Shown here: piece by piece, positions 23,670-31,577 of the stretch
How positions within the stretch are numbered: the first letter of the stretch is position 1
How the letters are laid out: every line of letters starts with the position of its first letter
Origin: an uncultured bacterium
GTDB lineage: Bacteria > Cyanobacteriota > Vampirovibrionia > Gastranaerophilales > Gastranaerophilaceae
Reading direction: 5' to 3'
NCBI GenBank assembly: GCA_902765215.1
Contig: CACWZA010000018.1
Coordinates: forward strand, 1 to 36,014
Length of the DNA stretch: 36,014 bases
Program-made: the position numbers and the translations under genes
The notes under the pieces: generated by a model
The model's input: only the letters and a program-made list of their open reading frames with translations
Told to the model about the DNA's origin: nothing
The model's database searches: none

Positions 23670-23683
23670 AAACGGAGTCCTTC

Positions 23684-23699
23684 TCCTTCTCCGAATTTA
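23684..23699 (+). repeat. tRNA-Ser 3'-end copy 2
   Basis: TCCTTCTCCGAATTTA matches positions 23554-23569 exactly. It contains the stop codon of the restriction endonuclease gene on the other strand, so it marks the left edge of the restriction-modification block. Confidence 0.7.
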
Positions 23700-24506
23700 T
23701 TTTGTGATTTTTTCGCATAAAATTCTTTTATATAAATTATTAAATGCGTAGATTGTACTGTCATCTTCTGAAAGATTTGATAAATAATTATCTACATCTT
23801 GATATGTTACAGTTAAAAATTCGTCAAAAAATCTTTTACCCCGTCTTATATTTGTACTTTCTGGGATATATATGTTACCTTTCATTTTTTTGTTTGTAAA
23901 AAAGAATAATATAGGAGTAAGTTTTTGAATGGAATGTTCATCTATATTAAATTCTTTTACTAAATAGGCATAGGTTTTTATAAATTTTCTATTTATATCT
24001 ACGAATTTACCTGTATCATGATCATCATTATATTTACATTCTAAATAATAAATTTTGCCTGTTTCTATATTCTCAAATAATAAATCTATATCGTGTTTAA
24101 AGCTATTAGATTCCCCATTTTTATTTTTTATAATTTCTTTTAGTAAATTTGGGAATTCTTTTTCCAAGTTTACATCTTCCACCTGACATTTAGATATATA
24201 ATTATCTATTAGTGAATCATTATAAGTGGATAGTTTAAAAGTATTGTTTTTTTTGCCACTATATTGTTTTATAATTCTATATTTGCCGTCAGACTCAATA
24301 AGTAATTCCATTAATGTTTCAATAAAATTACCAAACTGAATGTTCATGCTTTGTAATAAGCCGCCGAAAACTCGATATCTTCTTGGAATAAAATGAATTT
24401 TTTTACAATGTTTATCAATTAAAGAATTTATTTTCTCTATACTGCTAGTATTTTCAATAATTCTAATAACGGCATTGTTTATAAGTTTTTTAACTCGCTC
24501 ATCCAT
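23697..24506 (-). CDS. Type II restriction endonuclease, probably HinfI-like
   Basis: The 269-aa protein overlaps the end of the methyltransferase gene by 8 bp (ATGGATGA), so the two are translationally coupled. A PD-(D/E)XK nuclease core is visible: D141 in HDIDLLF, then E156-C-K158 in IYYLECKYNDDHD. The length is close to R.HinfI (about 262 aa), and the partner methyltransferase resembles M.HinfI, so cleavage at GANTC is inferred; I cannot align it here. The gene is markedly AT-rich and lysine-rich compared with its neighbours, suggesting transfer. The stop codon lies in a duplicated tRNA-Ser end. Confidence 0.75.
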   Translation of the reverse strand: MDERVKKLINNAVIRIIENTSSIEKINSLIDKHCKKIHFIPRRYRVFGGLLQSMNIQFGNFIETLMELLIESDGKYRIIKQYSGKKNNTFKLSTYNDSLIDNYISKCQVEDVNLEKEFPNLLKEIIKNKNGESNSFKHDIDLLFENIETGKIYYLECKYNDDHDTGKFVDINRKFIKTYAYLVKEFNIDEHSIQKLTPILFFFTNKKMKGNIYIPESTNIRRGKRFFDEFLTVTYQDVDNYLSNLSEDDSTIYAFNNLYKRILCEKITK

Positions 24507-25596
24507 TTTGTTTTTCCTTTTCCTTATATTGATAACGCAAATCGTTTATTGGAATAAGTGAGTCCTTAATTTTTATGTAAAAATAGTCCCAACCATTATT
24601 ATTACTTTTATTTAGGTATTTGCCACTCATTTTGTGAATAGATAAAATATCTTTATCGTCGCTTACTTTTCCGTTCTCTGTAACATAACAAATATAATCA
24701 CCTTTTGAATTATATAGTTTTTGATTATATTGTAAGTAATTATTTTCGACTAATGTTTGCATTGAAACTTTTGGAGGTTTTACCTCCAAATTTAATAAAG
24801 TTATGTCATTTATATCAGTTTTAACCTTATTAATACGTTCTTGAGCATATTTTATGTATAAAGGTTCTCTCTCAATTCCAATAAAGTTACGACCTAATTC
24901 TTTTGCAACAGCGCCAGTTGTACCCGTTCCAAAAAACGGGTCAAGAACAATATCATTCGGTTTGGTAGAAGATAAGATGATATTATACAACAGTTTTTTG
25001 GGTTTTTGAGTTGAGTGTATTTTTTTGCCATCAGAATCTTTTAATCGTTCAGAACCAATGCATATACCTATATCCCATACGCTTTTTTCTTGTTTATCAT
25101 TATTCAGATGTTTCATTGTTTTATAGTTAAAGGTATATTTTGATTTTTTACTTTTTGTGCACCATAATAAAGTTTCATGACTATTTTGAAATCTTGTACC
25201 TCCAAAATTCGGAACTGCATTCGGTTTGCTCCAAATGACATCATTTAATATCCAAAACCCCAAATTTTGCATAATATATCCCATTCGGTATATATTTTGA
25301 AAACTACCAATTACCCAAATAGAACCATCTTTTTTCAAAACCCTTTTACATTCTTTCAACCACTCAAAAGTGAACTTGTCATACTCGTTATAACTGTTAA
25401 ATTTATCCCAAGAATCTTCAACACCGCTAAATTTTGTGCCATCTGTTCTTAATAATTCACCTTCTGTTTGCATAAAATAAGGTGGGTCGGCAAATATGGA
25501 ATCAATACTTTCGCTTGCTATAGTTTTTAAAATTTCTATACAATCGCCCTGAATTATTGTATTAATCATATTCTTGTTGCTTACAACATTATCCAC
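24499..25596 (-). CDS. GANTC-type adenine-N6 DNA methyltransferase (HinfI/CcrM-like)
   Basis: The 365-aa protein has a beta-class motif order: catalytic DPPY at residues 37-40 (SIFADPPYFMQTEGELLR) first, and the AdoMet-binding loop LDPFFGTGTTGAVAKELG at about 218-235 later. Segments SIWVIGSFQNIYRMGYIMQ, WILNDVIWSKPNAVPNFGGT and HSTQKPKKLLY are typical of M.HinfI and CcrM, which methylate adenine in GANTC. The C-terminal part (about 255-355) is the extra domain of that group, with LSIHKMSGKYLNKSNNNGW. The start is GTG 25596; ATG 25569 is an alternative. The first gene of the modification-restriction operon, it is divergent from an XRE regulator with operators between. Confidence 0.9.
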   Translation of the reverse strand: MDNVVSNKNMINTIIQGDCIEILKTIASESIDSIFADPPYFMQTEGELLRTDGTKFSGVEDSWDKFNSYNEYDKFTFEWLKECKRVLKKDGSIWVIGSFQNIYRMGYIMQNLGFWILNDVIWSKPNAVPNFGGTRFQNSHETLLWCTKSKKSKYTFNYKTMKHLNNDKQEKSVWDIGICIGSERLKDSDGKKIHSTQKPKKLLYNIILSSTKPNDIVLDPFFGTGTTGAVAKELGRNFIGIEREPLYIKYAQERINKVKTDINDITLLNLEVKPPKVSMQTLVENNYLQYNQKLYNSKGDYICYVTENGKVSDDKDILSIHKMSGKYLNKSNNNGWDYFYIKIKDSLIPINDLRYQYKEKEKQNG

Positions 25597-25629
25597 TTAA
25601 TTACTCTATATGATGATTTTTTATACGAA

Positions 25630-25668
25630 TTTCTATGTTATTCATAGAAAGTCTATATTAAACATAGA
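25630..25668. promoter_or_regulatory. Tandem inverted repeats, probable operators of the R-M controller
   Basis: TTCTATG-ttatt-CATAGAA (25631-25649) and TCTAT-attaaac-ATAGA (25652-25668) are two related inverted repeats with centres about 20 bp, or two helical turns, apart. They lie in the divergent region between the methyltransferase and XRE genes. The arrangement matches C-protein boxes of R-M systems. Confidence 0.65.
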
Positions 25669-25686
25669 AAAAATGCAATAAATATT

Positions 25687-25737
25687 ACATTTAAAAATGT
25701 TTAAATAATATGTAAGTGAGATTAACATTTAAAAATG
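25687..25737. repeat. Direct repeat ACATTTAAAAATG at the XRE gene start
   Basis: The 13-base sequence occurs at 25687-25699, where it extends to the inverted repeat ACATTT-aa-AAATGT, and again at 25725-25737, where its final ATG is the start codon of the XRE gene. It may be a second regulatory site. Confidence 0.4.
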
Positions 25738-26052
25738 GAACTAAAAAAAGCGGTAGGGAAACGTATTAAAGAGTTACGTTCAAAATTAAAATATACACAA
25801 GCAGAACTTGCCGAGAAAGTGGGAATTGCTTCTAAACATCAAAGTTGTATTGAAACAGGAAAAAACTTCCCATCGGCTGAATTATTAGAAAAGTATGCTT
25901 TGGTTTTAAATATAAATGTATTAGATTTACTAAATATTCAGTATAATAAATCTGTGTCTCAAATGAAATCAGAAATAAAGGATTTACTTGAAAAAGCAAA
26001 TGATAAGGATGTTATTATTATTTATAAATTTTGTTTGAGTTTGCTAAAATAG
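25735..26052 (+). CDS. XRE-family regulator, probable R-M controller protein
   Basis: The 105-aa protein has a helix-turn-helix at about residues 6-66: VGKRIKELRSKLKYTQAELA, then EKVGIASKHQSCIETGKNFP and AELLEKYALVLNINVLDLL. A C-terminal helical tail (SEIKDLLEKANDKDVIIIYK) may dimerise. It is divergent from the methyltransferase, with paired inverted repeats between them, like controller (C) proteins that time endonuclease expression. C proteins usually precede and activate the endonuclease. Here the endonuclease lies behind the methyltransferase, so the regulator may act mainly on the shared divergent promoter. It is somewhat longer than classical C proteins. Confidence 0.8.
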   Translation: MELKKAVGKRIKELRSKLKYTQAELAEKVGIASKHQSCIETGKNFPSAELLEKYALVLNINVLDLLNIQYNKSVSQMKSEIKDLLEKANDKDVIIIYKFCLSLLK

Positions 26053-26088
26053 AGATTTTACATATACCTCTTTTATATTTACCCCTAC

Positions 26089-26117
26089 TTGACATTTGGT
26101 TATATCTCAAATAGGAT
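26089..26117 (+). promoter_or_regulatory. Promoter of tRNA-Cys
   Basis: Consensus TTGACA (26089-26094), a 17-base spacer and TAGGAT (26112-26117), placing the transcript start just before the tRNA at 26133. Confidence 0.75.
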
Positions 26118-26132
26118 AGAGTAAAGAGGTGG

Positions 26133-26203
26133 GGCGACATGGCCAAGTGGTAAGGCAGGAGCCTGCAAAGCTTTTACCCCCAGTTCGAATCTGGGTGTCG
26201 CCT
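26133..26203 (+). tRNA. tRNA-Cys (anticodon GCA)
   Basis: A 71-nt tRNA. Acceptor arms GGCGACA and TGTCGCC pair, with discriminator U at 26203 and no encoded CCA. The anticodon loop CTGCAAA gives GCA, in a stem with two G-T pairs (GGAGC/GCTTT). The T-arm CCCAGTTCGAATCTGGG is normal. It marks the right side of the R-M block. Confidence 0.93.
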
Positions 26204-26232
26204 TTTTAGATAACACACTATTTTAATAAAAC

Positions 26233-26264
26233 GGCAGATTGTAAAATCTGCCATTTATTTTTTT
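26233..26264 (+). terminator. Terminator of tRNA-Cys
   Basis: GGCAGATT (26233-26240) pairs with AATCTGCC (26245-26252), loop GTAA, followed by a T-rich tail. Confidence 0.8.
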
Positions 26265-26348
26265 AAGGAAAGATACGGAAATCTTTATCGTGATATGAAA
26301 AATAATATTTTATTAAACATTTACTCCCGTTTGCGTTACAATATTGGT

Positions 26349-27176
26349 ATGAAAAGAGTTATTTTATCGTTAGCCCTGATATTTTTATGCACATACGCTG
26401 CCTATTCAAAAGATCTTGAGATAGAGCAGACAGCGCCGTTGCAGACGATTCAGCATGTCTATACGATTGATGATGAAGAGGTGACGATTGATAATCATAA
26501 CGGGGAACAGTCTGATGAAGATTATCTTAAAAACGAGGTTGAGTTAAAGGGTACTGTTATATATAACGAGGGAGCAAAACAGCTCGAAGCAATCGAGCTC
26601 GATTCAAATATCCAAAAACCGCATATAAACCTCAAAACATCTAATATGATTATTCCCGTTAAAGATGAAAAAATAAAGACAATCGGACTTGAACGGTACG
26701 CAAAAAGTGCTATCTCTATGGCAACAAGGGTTACGGGTGAAGAATATCTTATCAAACCGGTCTGGAGTTATATAGAAGAACAGACGGGCAATTTTTCATA
26801 CGGTACAATTTATTCATCGGGGCTTGATAGTGCACAGCTCCAGACAACAATGAACCTCTATACCCGATATGATTTTAAACATTTTGCAATAACGGGTGCC
26901 GTTGCAACGAATGAAAGTAATGTTGAGGGAACAAAGGATGAAAAAATTATCCAGTTTGCTCCTGAGATAAAACTCTCAAAATCTTTTGTAATCCGAGATA
27001 CCGTTCAGGCATATGTTAATGAGGACTGCAAAAAGAATAAAATATCTATAATTTACACCCCTCAATGGGCGAAACATCCTGATATTTTAAGGTTTGAACT
27101 GGGGTTTTCCCATACTTATTACGGGGGCGGACGCACCCGTTCTGCGTTAGAGTTTTCTACAAGGATAAGGTTTTAG
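26349..27176 (+). CDS. Exported protein, probably outer-membrane beta-barrel
   Basis: Start at ATG 26349 because it places a signal peptide at the N-terminus (MKRVILSLALIFLCTYAAYS, cleavage before KDLE); an in-frame ATG at 26295 would put 18 extra residues before it. The mature part is about 255 aa. An acidic N-terminal stretch is followed by alternating polar/hydrophobic strands in the second half (TTMNLYTRYDFKHFAITGAV, LRFELGFSHTYYGGGRT). The C-terminus is EFSTRIRF, a terminal Phe typical of barrel proteins handled by BamA. I do not recognise a specific family. No Shine-Dalgarno sequence is seen. Confidence 0.65.
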   Translation: MKRVILSLALIFLCTYAAYSKDLEIEQTAPLQTIQHVYTIDDEEVTIDNHNGEQSDEDYLKNEVELKGTVIYNEGAKQLEAIELDSNIQKPHINLKTSNMIIPVKDEKIKTIGLERYAKSAISMATRVTGEEYLIKPVWSYIEEQTGNFSYGTIYSSGLDSAQLQTTMNLYTRYDFKHFAITGAVATNESNVEGTKDEKIIQFAPEIKLSKSFVIRDTVQAYVNEDCKKNKISIIYTPQWAKHPDILRFELGFSHTYYGGGRTRSALEFSTRIRF

Positions 27177-27276
27177 ATACAATAATTCTTCAGCAGTTGA
27201 ACAAAAAACAATTATTTACCCCCCCTAGCCTATTTATGATTTTCTCAATATAATATATATGGGGAGAAAATAGAAA

Positions 27277-28962
27277 GTGGAAAAATTCGAGTTTTTTAAC
27301 GAGTATCCTAATCCTGTTTTTGTTGTCGATAACGAAACCTGCGAGGTTAAATATTGCAACAACGCTTTTAAGCGTGCTTTCCCCGATTTTGCAACCCTCA
27401 AAAAGTTTTCACATAAACTGAATTGTGATATTTGCCCTGTTGATACAAGCGACTGGGAGCTGCATTCCCCGATTATTCAGGCAATACGTTCAAAGGAAAC
27501 TTTTGTTACCCATGTCAGTTATCAGGATAAATCTGATTATAAATATTATGATATAACAGCCAGAAAACGCGGCAGAGGTCAGGGTAAAAACAATGATAAT
27601 GATGGTAAATATACCATGATATTTTTCATTGATAAAACAGCAGAGGTCAAATATCAGAAACTTCTTGAGGAAAAAAATAAAATAGAATTAAGATGCGAAA
27701 TGCTTGATGAGGATATTAAGAGCCTTGAATCAATCAAGAAAAAAGCCCAGTCTCAGGCTTTGAAGATGGCACTTATAAACAAAATTTCTAACATTATGAG
27801 GGAATCAATTGACCTTAATTTGATTATTCTTCCGACATTGAAAGAACTGTCAAGAATTTTCGGTGCGTTCAGGGCGTATTTTGCGGAATACAATGTAACA
27901 AATAATCTGTTCAAAATAACTCAAACTCTTGATGAGGAAGAAACAGGAATGCCGATTATGTTTGATTCTCTAACTATGCGTAAAATAGGGAAGAATGAAA
28001 TATATCCGACTCCCTGCATGAAAGAGTTTATTTCTGCAAAACCTTTTAAGGAATCTGTTCAGAGAATAACCGTTCCGATTTATCACATGAAAGACCTGCT
28101 TGGGGTTGTAGTGCTTGTATCCCGTCAAAAACGCGAACTCAATGAGGAAATGGATATCCTCGATAACATCTCATCACAGTTAGGAACGGCGATTGTCCAC
28201 GCAAAACTATATAAAAAGAACCTTGAAACGGTGGAAGAATTAAAGAAAACCCTGAAAGAACTTAATGACACCCAATTACAACTTATTAATTCAGAGAAAA
28301 TGGCGTCTTTAGGTCAGCTCGTTGCAGGGGTTGCACACGAAATAAATACTCCTGTCGCATCAATAAAATCAAATAACGAGATTTATACAAAACTTATCTC
28401 TAAAATTGATGATGATAAGTTGTCGGAACTTTTTACCAACATAAATACTACGGATAAAGTTGCGATAGAAAGAATAAACAGACTTGTCACCTCATTAAAG
28501 AAATTTGTGCGTCTTGATGAGGCAGAAGTTCAGGAAGCGGATATCAATAAGGAGCTTGATCTTAACCTTGATTTAATCAGGCATGAAACCAAATACGGTA
28601 TAGAGGTTGTCCGTAACTACGGCGATATCCCTATGATAAAATGTTACCCGAACATGTTAAATCAGGTGTTTATGAATATTCTTGTTAATGCGTGTCAGGC
28701 AATAGAGAAAGAAGGCACGATAACAATTACAACTTCTTATTCCGATAAAAAGTTAGTAATATCAATAAAAGATACGGGTAAGGGAATAGAAGATACCTCT
28801 AAAATTTTTGATGCCGGATACACCACAAAAGGTGTTGGGGTAGGAACAGGACTCGGGCTTGCGATTTCTTCCAAAATTATTGCAAAACACAACGGAAAAA
28901 TCGAGGTAAAAAGTGAGGTTGGAGTCGGCAGCGAGTTTATTATTACTATCCCTAGTGAGTAG
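27277..28962 (+). CDS. PAS-GAF sensor histidine kinase
   Basis: The start is GTG 27277 with GGGGAG about ten bases upstream. The 561-aa protein has no membrane segment. Seen in order: a PAS domain (1-115, EYPNPVFVVDNETCEVKYCN) with an internal CDIC pair; a coiled-coil (about 125-165); a GAF domain (about 170-315, MRESIDLNLIILPTLKELSR); a helix linker; an H box GQLVAGVAHEINTPVASIKS; an N box NILVNACQAIEKEG; and a G box VGTGLGLAISSKIIAKHNGK. It is a cytosolic sensor kinase. The signal is unknown; the cysteine pair might bind metal or sense redox state. No response regulator gene adjoins it. Confidence 0.9.
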   Translation: MEKFEFFNEYPNPVFVVDNETCEVKYCNNAFKRAFPDFATLKKFSHKLNCDICPVDTSDWELHSPIIQAIRSKETFVTHVSYQDKSDYKYYDITARKRGRGQGKNNDNDGKYTMIFFIDKTAEVKYQKLLEEKNKIELRCEMLDEDIKSLESIKKKAQSQALKMALINKISNIMRESIDLNLIILPTLKELSRIFGAFRAYFAEYNVTNNLFKITQTLDEEETGMPIMFDSLTMRKIGKNEIYPTPCMKEFISAKPFKESVQRITVPIYHMKDLLGVVVLVSRQKRELNEEMDILDNISSQLGTAIVHAKLYKKNLETVEELKKTLKELNDTQLQLINSEKMASLGQLVAGVAHEINTPVASIKSNNEIYTKLISKIDDDKLSELFTNINTTDKVAIERINRLVTSLKKFVRLDEAEVQEADINKELDLNLDLIRHETKYGIEVVRNYGDIPMIKCYPNMLNQVFMNILVNACQAIEKEGTITITTSYSDKKLVISIKDTGKGIEDTSKIFDAGYTTKGVGVGTGLGLAISSKIIAKHNGKIEVKSEVGVGSEFIITIPSE

Positions 28963-29271
28963 TAAAAACGGAAATGTTATCAAATGTAAAGTTGAGATAT
29001 AACAGGGTTTTCGGGCGGTTTTACTAAAAAAAGAAAGATTAAACAACTAAATATTAATATAGCTATGGTTATTTTCTGAAAAATATAGTATAGTACTATT
29101 ACTGAATAAGTGTAATTTTTACTCTTAATCAGTAACAAGTTGACAACTATATGAGAACAAAGCTTAACAAAAGTACATAATCAACAAAAAAAAGGCAATT
29201 ATAAAAAACAGATTGTTTTTGTATAGAAGTAAGTGTGAATTATTTTATATTGTATGTCGGAGGTTATCTAA
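28963..29271. other. Gene-free stretch before the HEAT-repeat gene
   Basis: AT-rich DNA without a credible gene. It holds an imperfect hairpin with outer arms TACTGA/TCAGTA (29100-29134) and a consensus TTGACA at 29140-29145, but no good -10 at the right distance. The last 15 bases contain the strong ribosome binding site GGAGGT of the next gene. Confidence 0.5.
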
Positions 29272-30126
29272 ATGACAATATCTGTGATTGGAAAGAAAAA
29301 ACAAGTAAAAAAATCTTTTGAAGAACTTTTAACAGACTTAAGAACAAGCAGTTCAGAAAAAGTTAGATATAACGCAGCTCGTGTTCTTGGTGAAATGGGC
29401 GATTCTGCGGCAGTTGAACCATTAATCGATGTATTAAGAAACGACAAGAATGGTTCTGTTCGTTTATATGCAGCAAGAGCTTTAGGTGAGTTAGGTGATT
29501 CAAAAGCAACAGAATATTTGATTGAATCATTAAGAGAAGACAGAAACGTAGACGTAAGAGTTCGTGCAGCACGTGCTTTAGGTCGTTTAGGCGGTAAGAT
29601 TGTTGTTGAACCGTTAGTTGAAGCTCTTAATGACGAAAACCCACAAGTTTGTATCACTGCAACAGATGCTTTAATCGAAATTGGTGATGTTGCAACAGAT
29701 GCTTTGATGGGTTCATTAGATCACGAAAAAGTTAACGTTCGTTGCGATGCTACAAGAGCATTAGGTGAAATCGGTAACAAAAAAGCAGTTGATAAGATTA
29801 TCAACATGTTATATGACGAATGGGTTAACGTTAGAATTTATGCAGTAACTTCATTAGGTAAATTAAATGATACAAAAGCAGTTCCTGCTTTGATTGAAGT
29901 TATGAAGAATGAAAAAGAAAACGAATTAGTTAGAGCAGGTGCAGCAGCAGCTTTAGGTGTACTTCGTGACCAAAGAGCATTGCTTCCTTTAAGAGAATTG
30001 ATTATGGAAGCTGAAGAATTGGGCGAATTAGAAGACACAGCTCTTAAATCTTTCAAAAAGATTATGGCTGCTAACTGGCAATCAATTCCAGGTGCTACAG
30101 CACAAAAGAAACCTGCTAACGTATAA
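29272..30126 (+). CDS. HEAT-repeat protein (PBS-lyase-like repeats)
   Basis: The 284-aa protein consists of about eight tandem HEAT units of roughly 31 residues, with the recurring pattern VRYNAARVLGEMGDSAAVEP and VRLYAARALGELGDSKATEY. They run from about residue 25 to 265 after a basic N-terminus. Such repeats form a curved solenoid for protein binding. The closest-looking families are cyanobacterial phycobilin lyase subunits (CpcE/NblB type), but nothing nearby points to phycobiliproteins, so a scaffold role is more likely. GGAGGT is well placed, and codons are restricted to TTA, GGT, GCA and GTT, suggesting strong expression. It is monocistronic, with a terminator after it. Confidence 0.85.
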   Translation: MTISVIGKKKQVKKSFEELLTDLRTSSSEKVRYNAARVLGEMGDSAAVEPLIDVLRNDKNGSVRLYAARALGELGDSKATEYLIESLREDRNVDVRVRAARALGRLGGKIVVEPLVEALNDENPQVCITATDALIEIGDVATDALMGSLDHEKVNVRCDATRALGEIGNKKAVDKIINMLYDEWVNVRIYAVTSLGKLNDTKAVPALIEVMKNEKENELVRAGAAAALGVLRDQRALLPLRELIMEAEELGELEDTALKSFKKIMAANWQSIPGATAQKKPANV

Positions 30127-30151
30127 TAAGTTTAAATAATTCAACTTACTA

Positions 30152-30181
30152 AAAATGCGGATATTTTATATCCGCTTTTTT
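30152..30181. terminator. Terminator between the HEAT gene and the convergent ligase gene
   Basis: GCGGATAT (30157-30164) and ATATCCGC (30168-30175) form a perfect 8-bp stem with a TTT loop. A-run and T-run flanks allow use on both strands. Confidence 0.85.
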
Positions 30182-30186
30182 TGTTT

Positions 30187-31440
30187 TTAAATTTCTGATA
30201 TATCCCCAGGGGTAAGGTTTTGACTGTTTAATTCAATAATTTTACTGAGATATTCAAGGTCATTATCGTTTGCTGATTTAAGCGAATTTTCGCTGATTTT
30301 TAAGATTTCTTTTGTAATATCTTTTATGGAAGTTCCCTTCACTTTTGTATCAAGTGCAAATCTCGGAACATTGTATCTGAATTCTGAAATATCGTTATAG
30401 CTTAGTTTTCCAAGCAATTCCGCGGTTTCTTTAAGAGCATCATCGTTATAGAAAATTCCCTTATACATAGCAAGCAGAGAATACATATATTCCTCGTTTA
30501 CACAATCGTGGTTTCTTATTTCAATAAAGTTCCTCAGTCTTATTTCAGGGAAGAACAGGTTTGCGTGGAGTTTGAAGTCGTCAATCTCTGCATCAAATCC
30601 TTCATAGCCGTTTTGGATAAATTGTTTAAAATTAATTTTACCGTCTATATAAATATATTTATCCCCGCGTACAATAAATATCATCGGAACTTCAAGCAGA
30701 GTTTTTACATAGTCTTCAAACGACATATCCTTTAATTTTGTTGCAAAACCGCATCGTTCGTTATCCGTATTGAGCCATGCAAGGGCGCGGAAACTTTTGT
30801 AACCCGTATCTACTCCTCCTCTTATGTTGGAGTTTGCATACATTGCGGTTACAAATGGTGACAGTTTGTTTGCAAGATTAAACTTTCTTATTGCATCTTC
30901 TTCACTCTTAAAATCAATCCCGACCTGTATTCCTGCGGTTTCTCTCATCATAACATCTGATAAAATTCCCCACAAATAGTTTGCCATATATTTATATCTT
31001 TTTTTGGGGATAAGTTTTATATTTTTGTAAGTTGTATTCGGATAAATCCCGTAATTGAGTAACTTAGTATCGAACTTGTCAAACACATCGTTCAGGGTTA
31101 AATTTATTTTATCGATTTTTGTTTTAAGTCCTGATACGGAAGCAGACGGCTCAATACTGAGTTCTACCTGTGAGCCCGGTTCTAAAGTTATAGTATCGTG
31201 TAATTTTTTAAGACCTATAATTTCATTATCGTCTAAAATATAATCCCAGTTATCAAGTTTTGCGTATTCTTTCAGTATTTGGCAAACCCCTGATTCTCCG
31301 TAGTATGACACCGCTGTATTTGTATATTTATTTACGGGCAGTCTTTCATATTCAAGCCCGAGAAGTTTTTCAGTTTTACAGCCTTTGTAAAATATTTGAG
31401 TTAAATCGCTAAGTGATAGTCTTTCTTTGCAATGAGTCAT
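30187..31440 (-). CDS. Glutamate-cysteine ligase-like protein (GCS2 family)
   Basis: The 417-aa protein shows the plant/actinobacterial-type glutamate-cysteine ligase pattern: GLEYERLPV near the start (about residues 27-35), SQVELSIEPSASV (about 94-106), MRETAGIQVGIDF (about 165-177), and RLRNFIEIRNHDC (about 305-317). These carry the Glu and Arg residues that bind Mg-ATP and glutamate. The reaction would form gamma-glutamylcysteine, or a related gamma-glutamyl amide. No glutathione synthetase gene adjoins. AAGGAGAA precedes the ATG at 31440. It ends convergently with the HEAT-repeat gene at a shared terminator. Confidence 0.8.
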   Translation of the reverse strand: MTHCKERLSLSDLTQIFYKGCKTEKLLGLEYERLPVNKYTNTAVSYYGESGVCQILKEYAKLDNWDYILDDNEIIGLKKLHDTITLEPGSQVELSIEPSASVSGLKTKIDKINLTLNDVFDKFDTKLLNYGIYPNTTYKNIKLIPKKRYKYMANYLWGILSDVMMRETAGIQVGIDFKSEEDAIRKFNLANKLSPFVTAMYANSNIRGGVDTGYKSFRALAWLNTDNERCGFATKLKDMSFEDYVKTLLEVPMIFIVRGDKYIYIDGKINFKQFIQNGYEGFDAEIDDFKLHANLFFPEIRLRNFIEIRNHDCVNEEYMYSLLAMYKGIFYNDDALKETAELLGKLSYNDISEFRYNVPRFALDTKVKGTSIKDITKEILKISENSLKSANDNDLEYLSKIIELNSQNLTPGDISEI

Positions 31441-31577
31441 ACATTCTCCTTTTATTATTATACTTCGGATATAGAGAAATCATACTCTCTGAATAAAAAT
31501 ATGGTTTTACCTTAGTGTATATTTTTTAGGGTAATAAAATATTGCAGTACATGAAGGAATTATGGTAAACTCAAATT

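Noticed and set aside
23420-23764. A 114-codon minus-strand ORF across the tRNA-Ser repeats
   Set aside because: It translates repeat A, tRNA fragments and the end of the endonuclease gene in another frame.
23248-26203. A complete integrative element between tRNA-Ser and tRNA-Cys
   Set aside because: No integrase, no transfer gene, and no copy of the tRNA-Ser end next to tRNA-Cys; only the left-side duplications are seen.
29140-29168. Promoter of the HEAT-repeat gene at the consensus TTGACA
   Set aside because: No acceptable -10 hexamer at 15-19 bases from it, so the hexamer alone is not enough.
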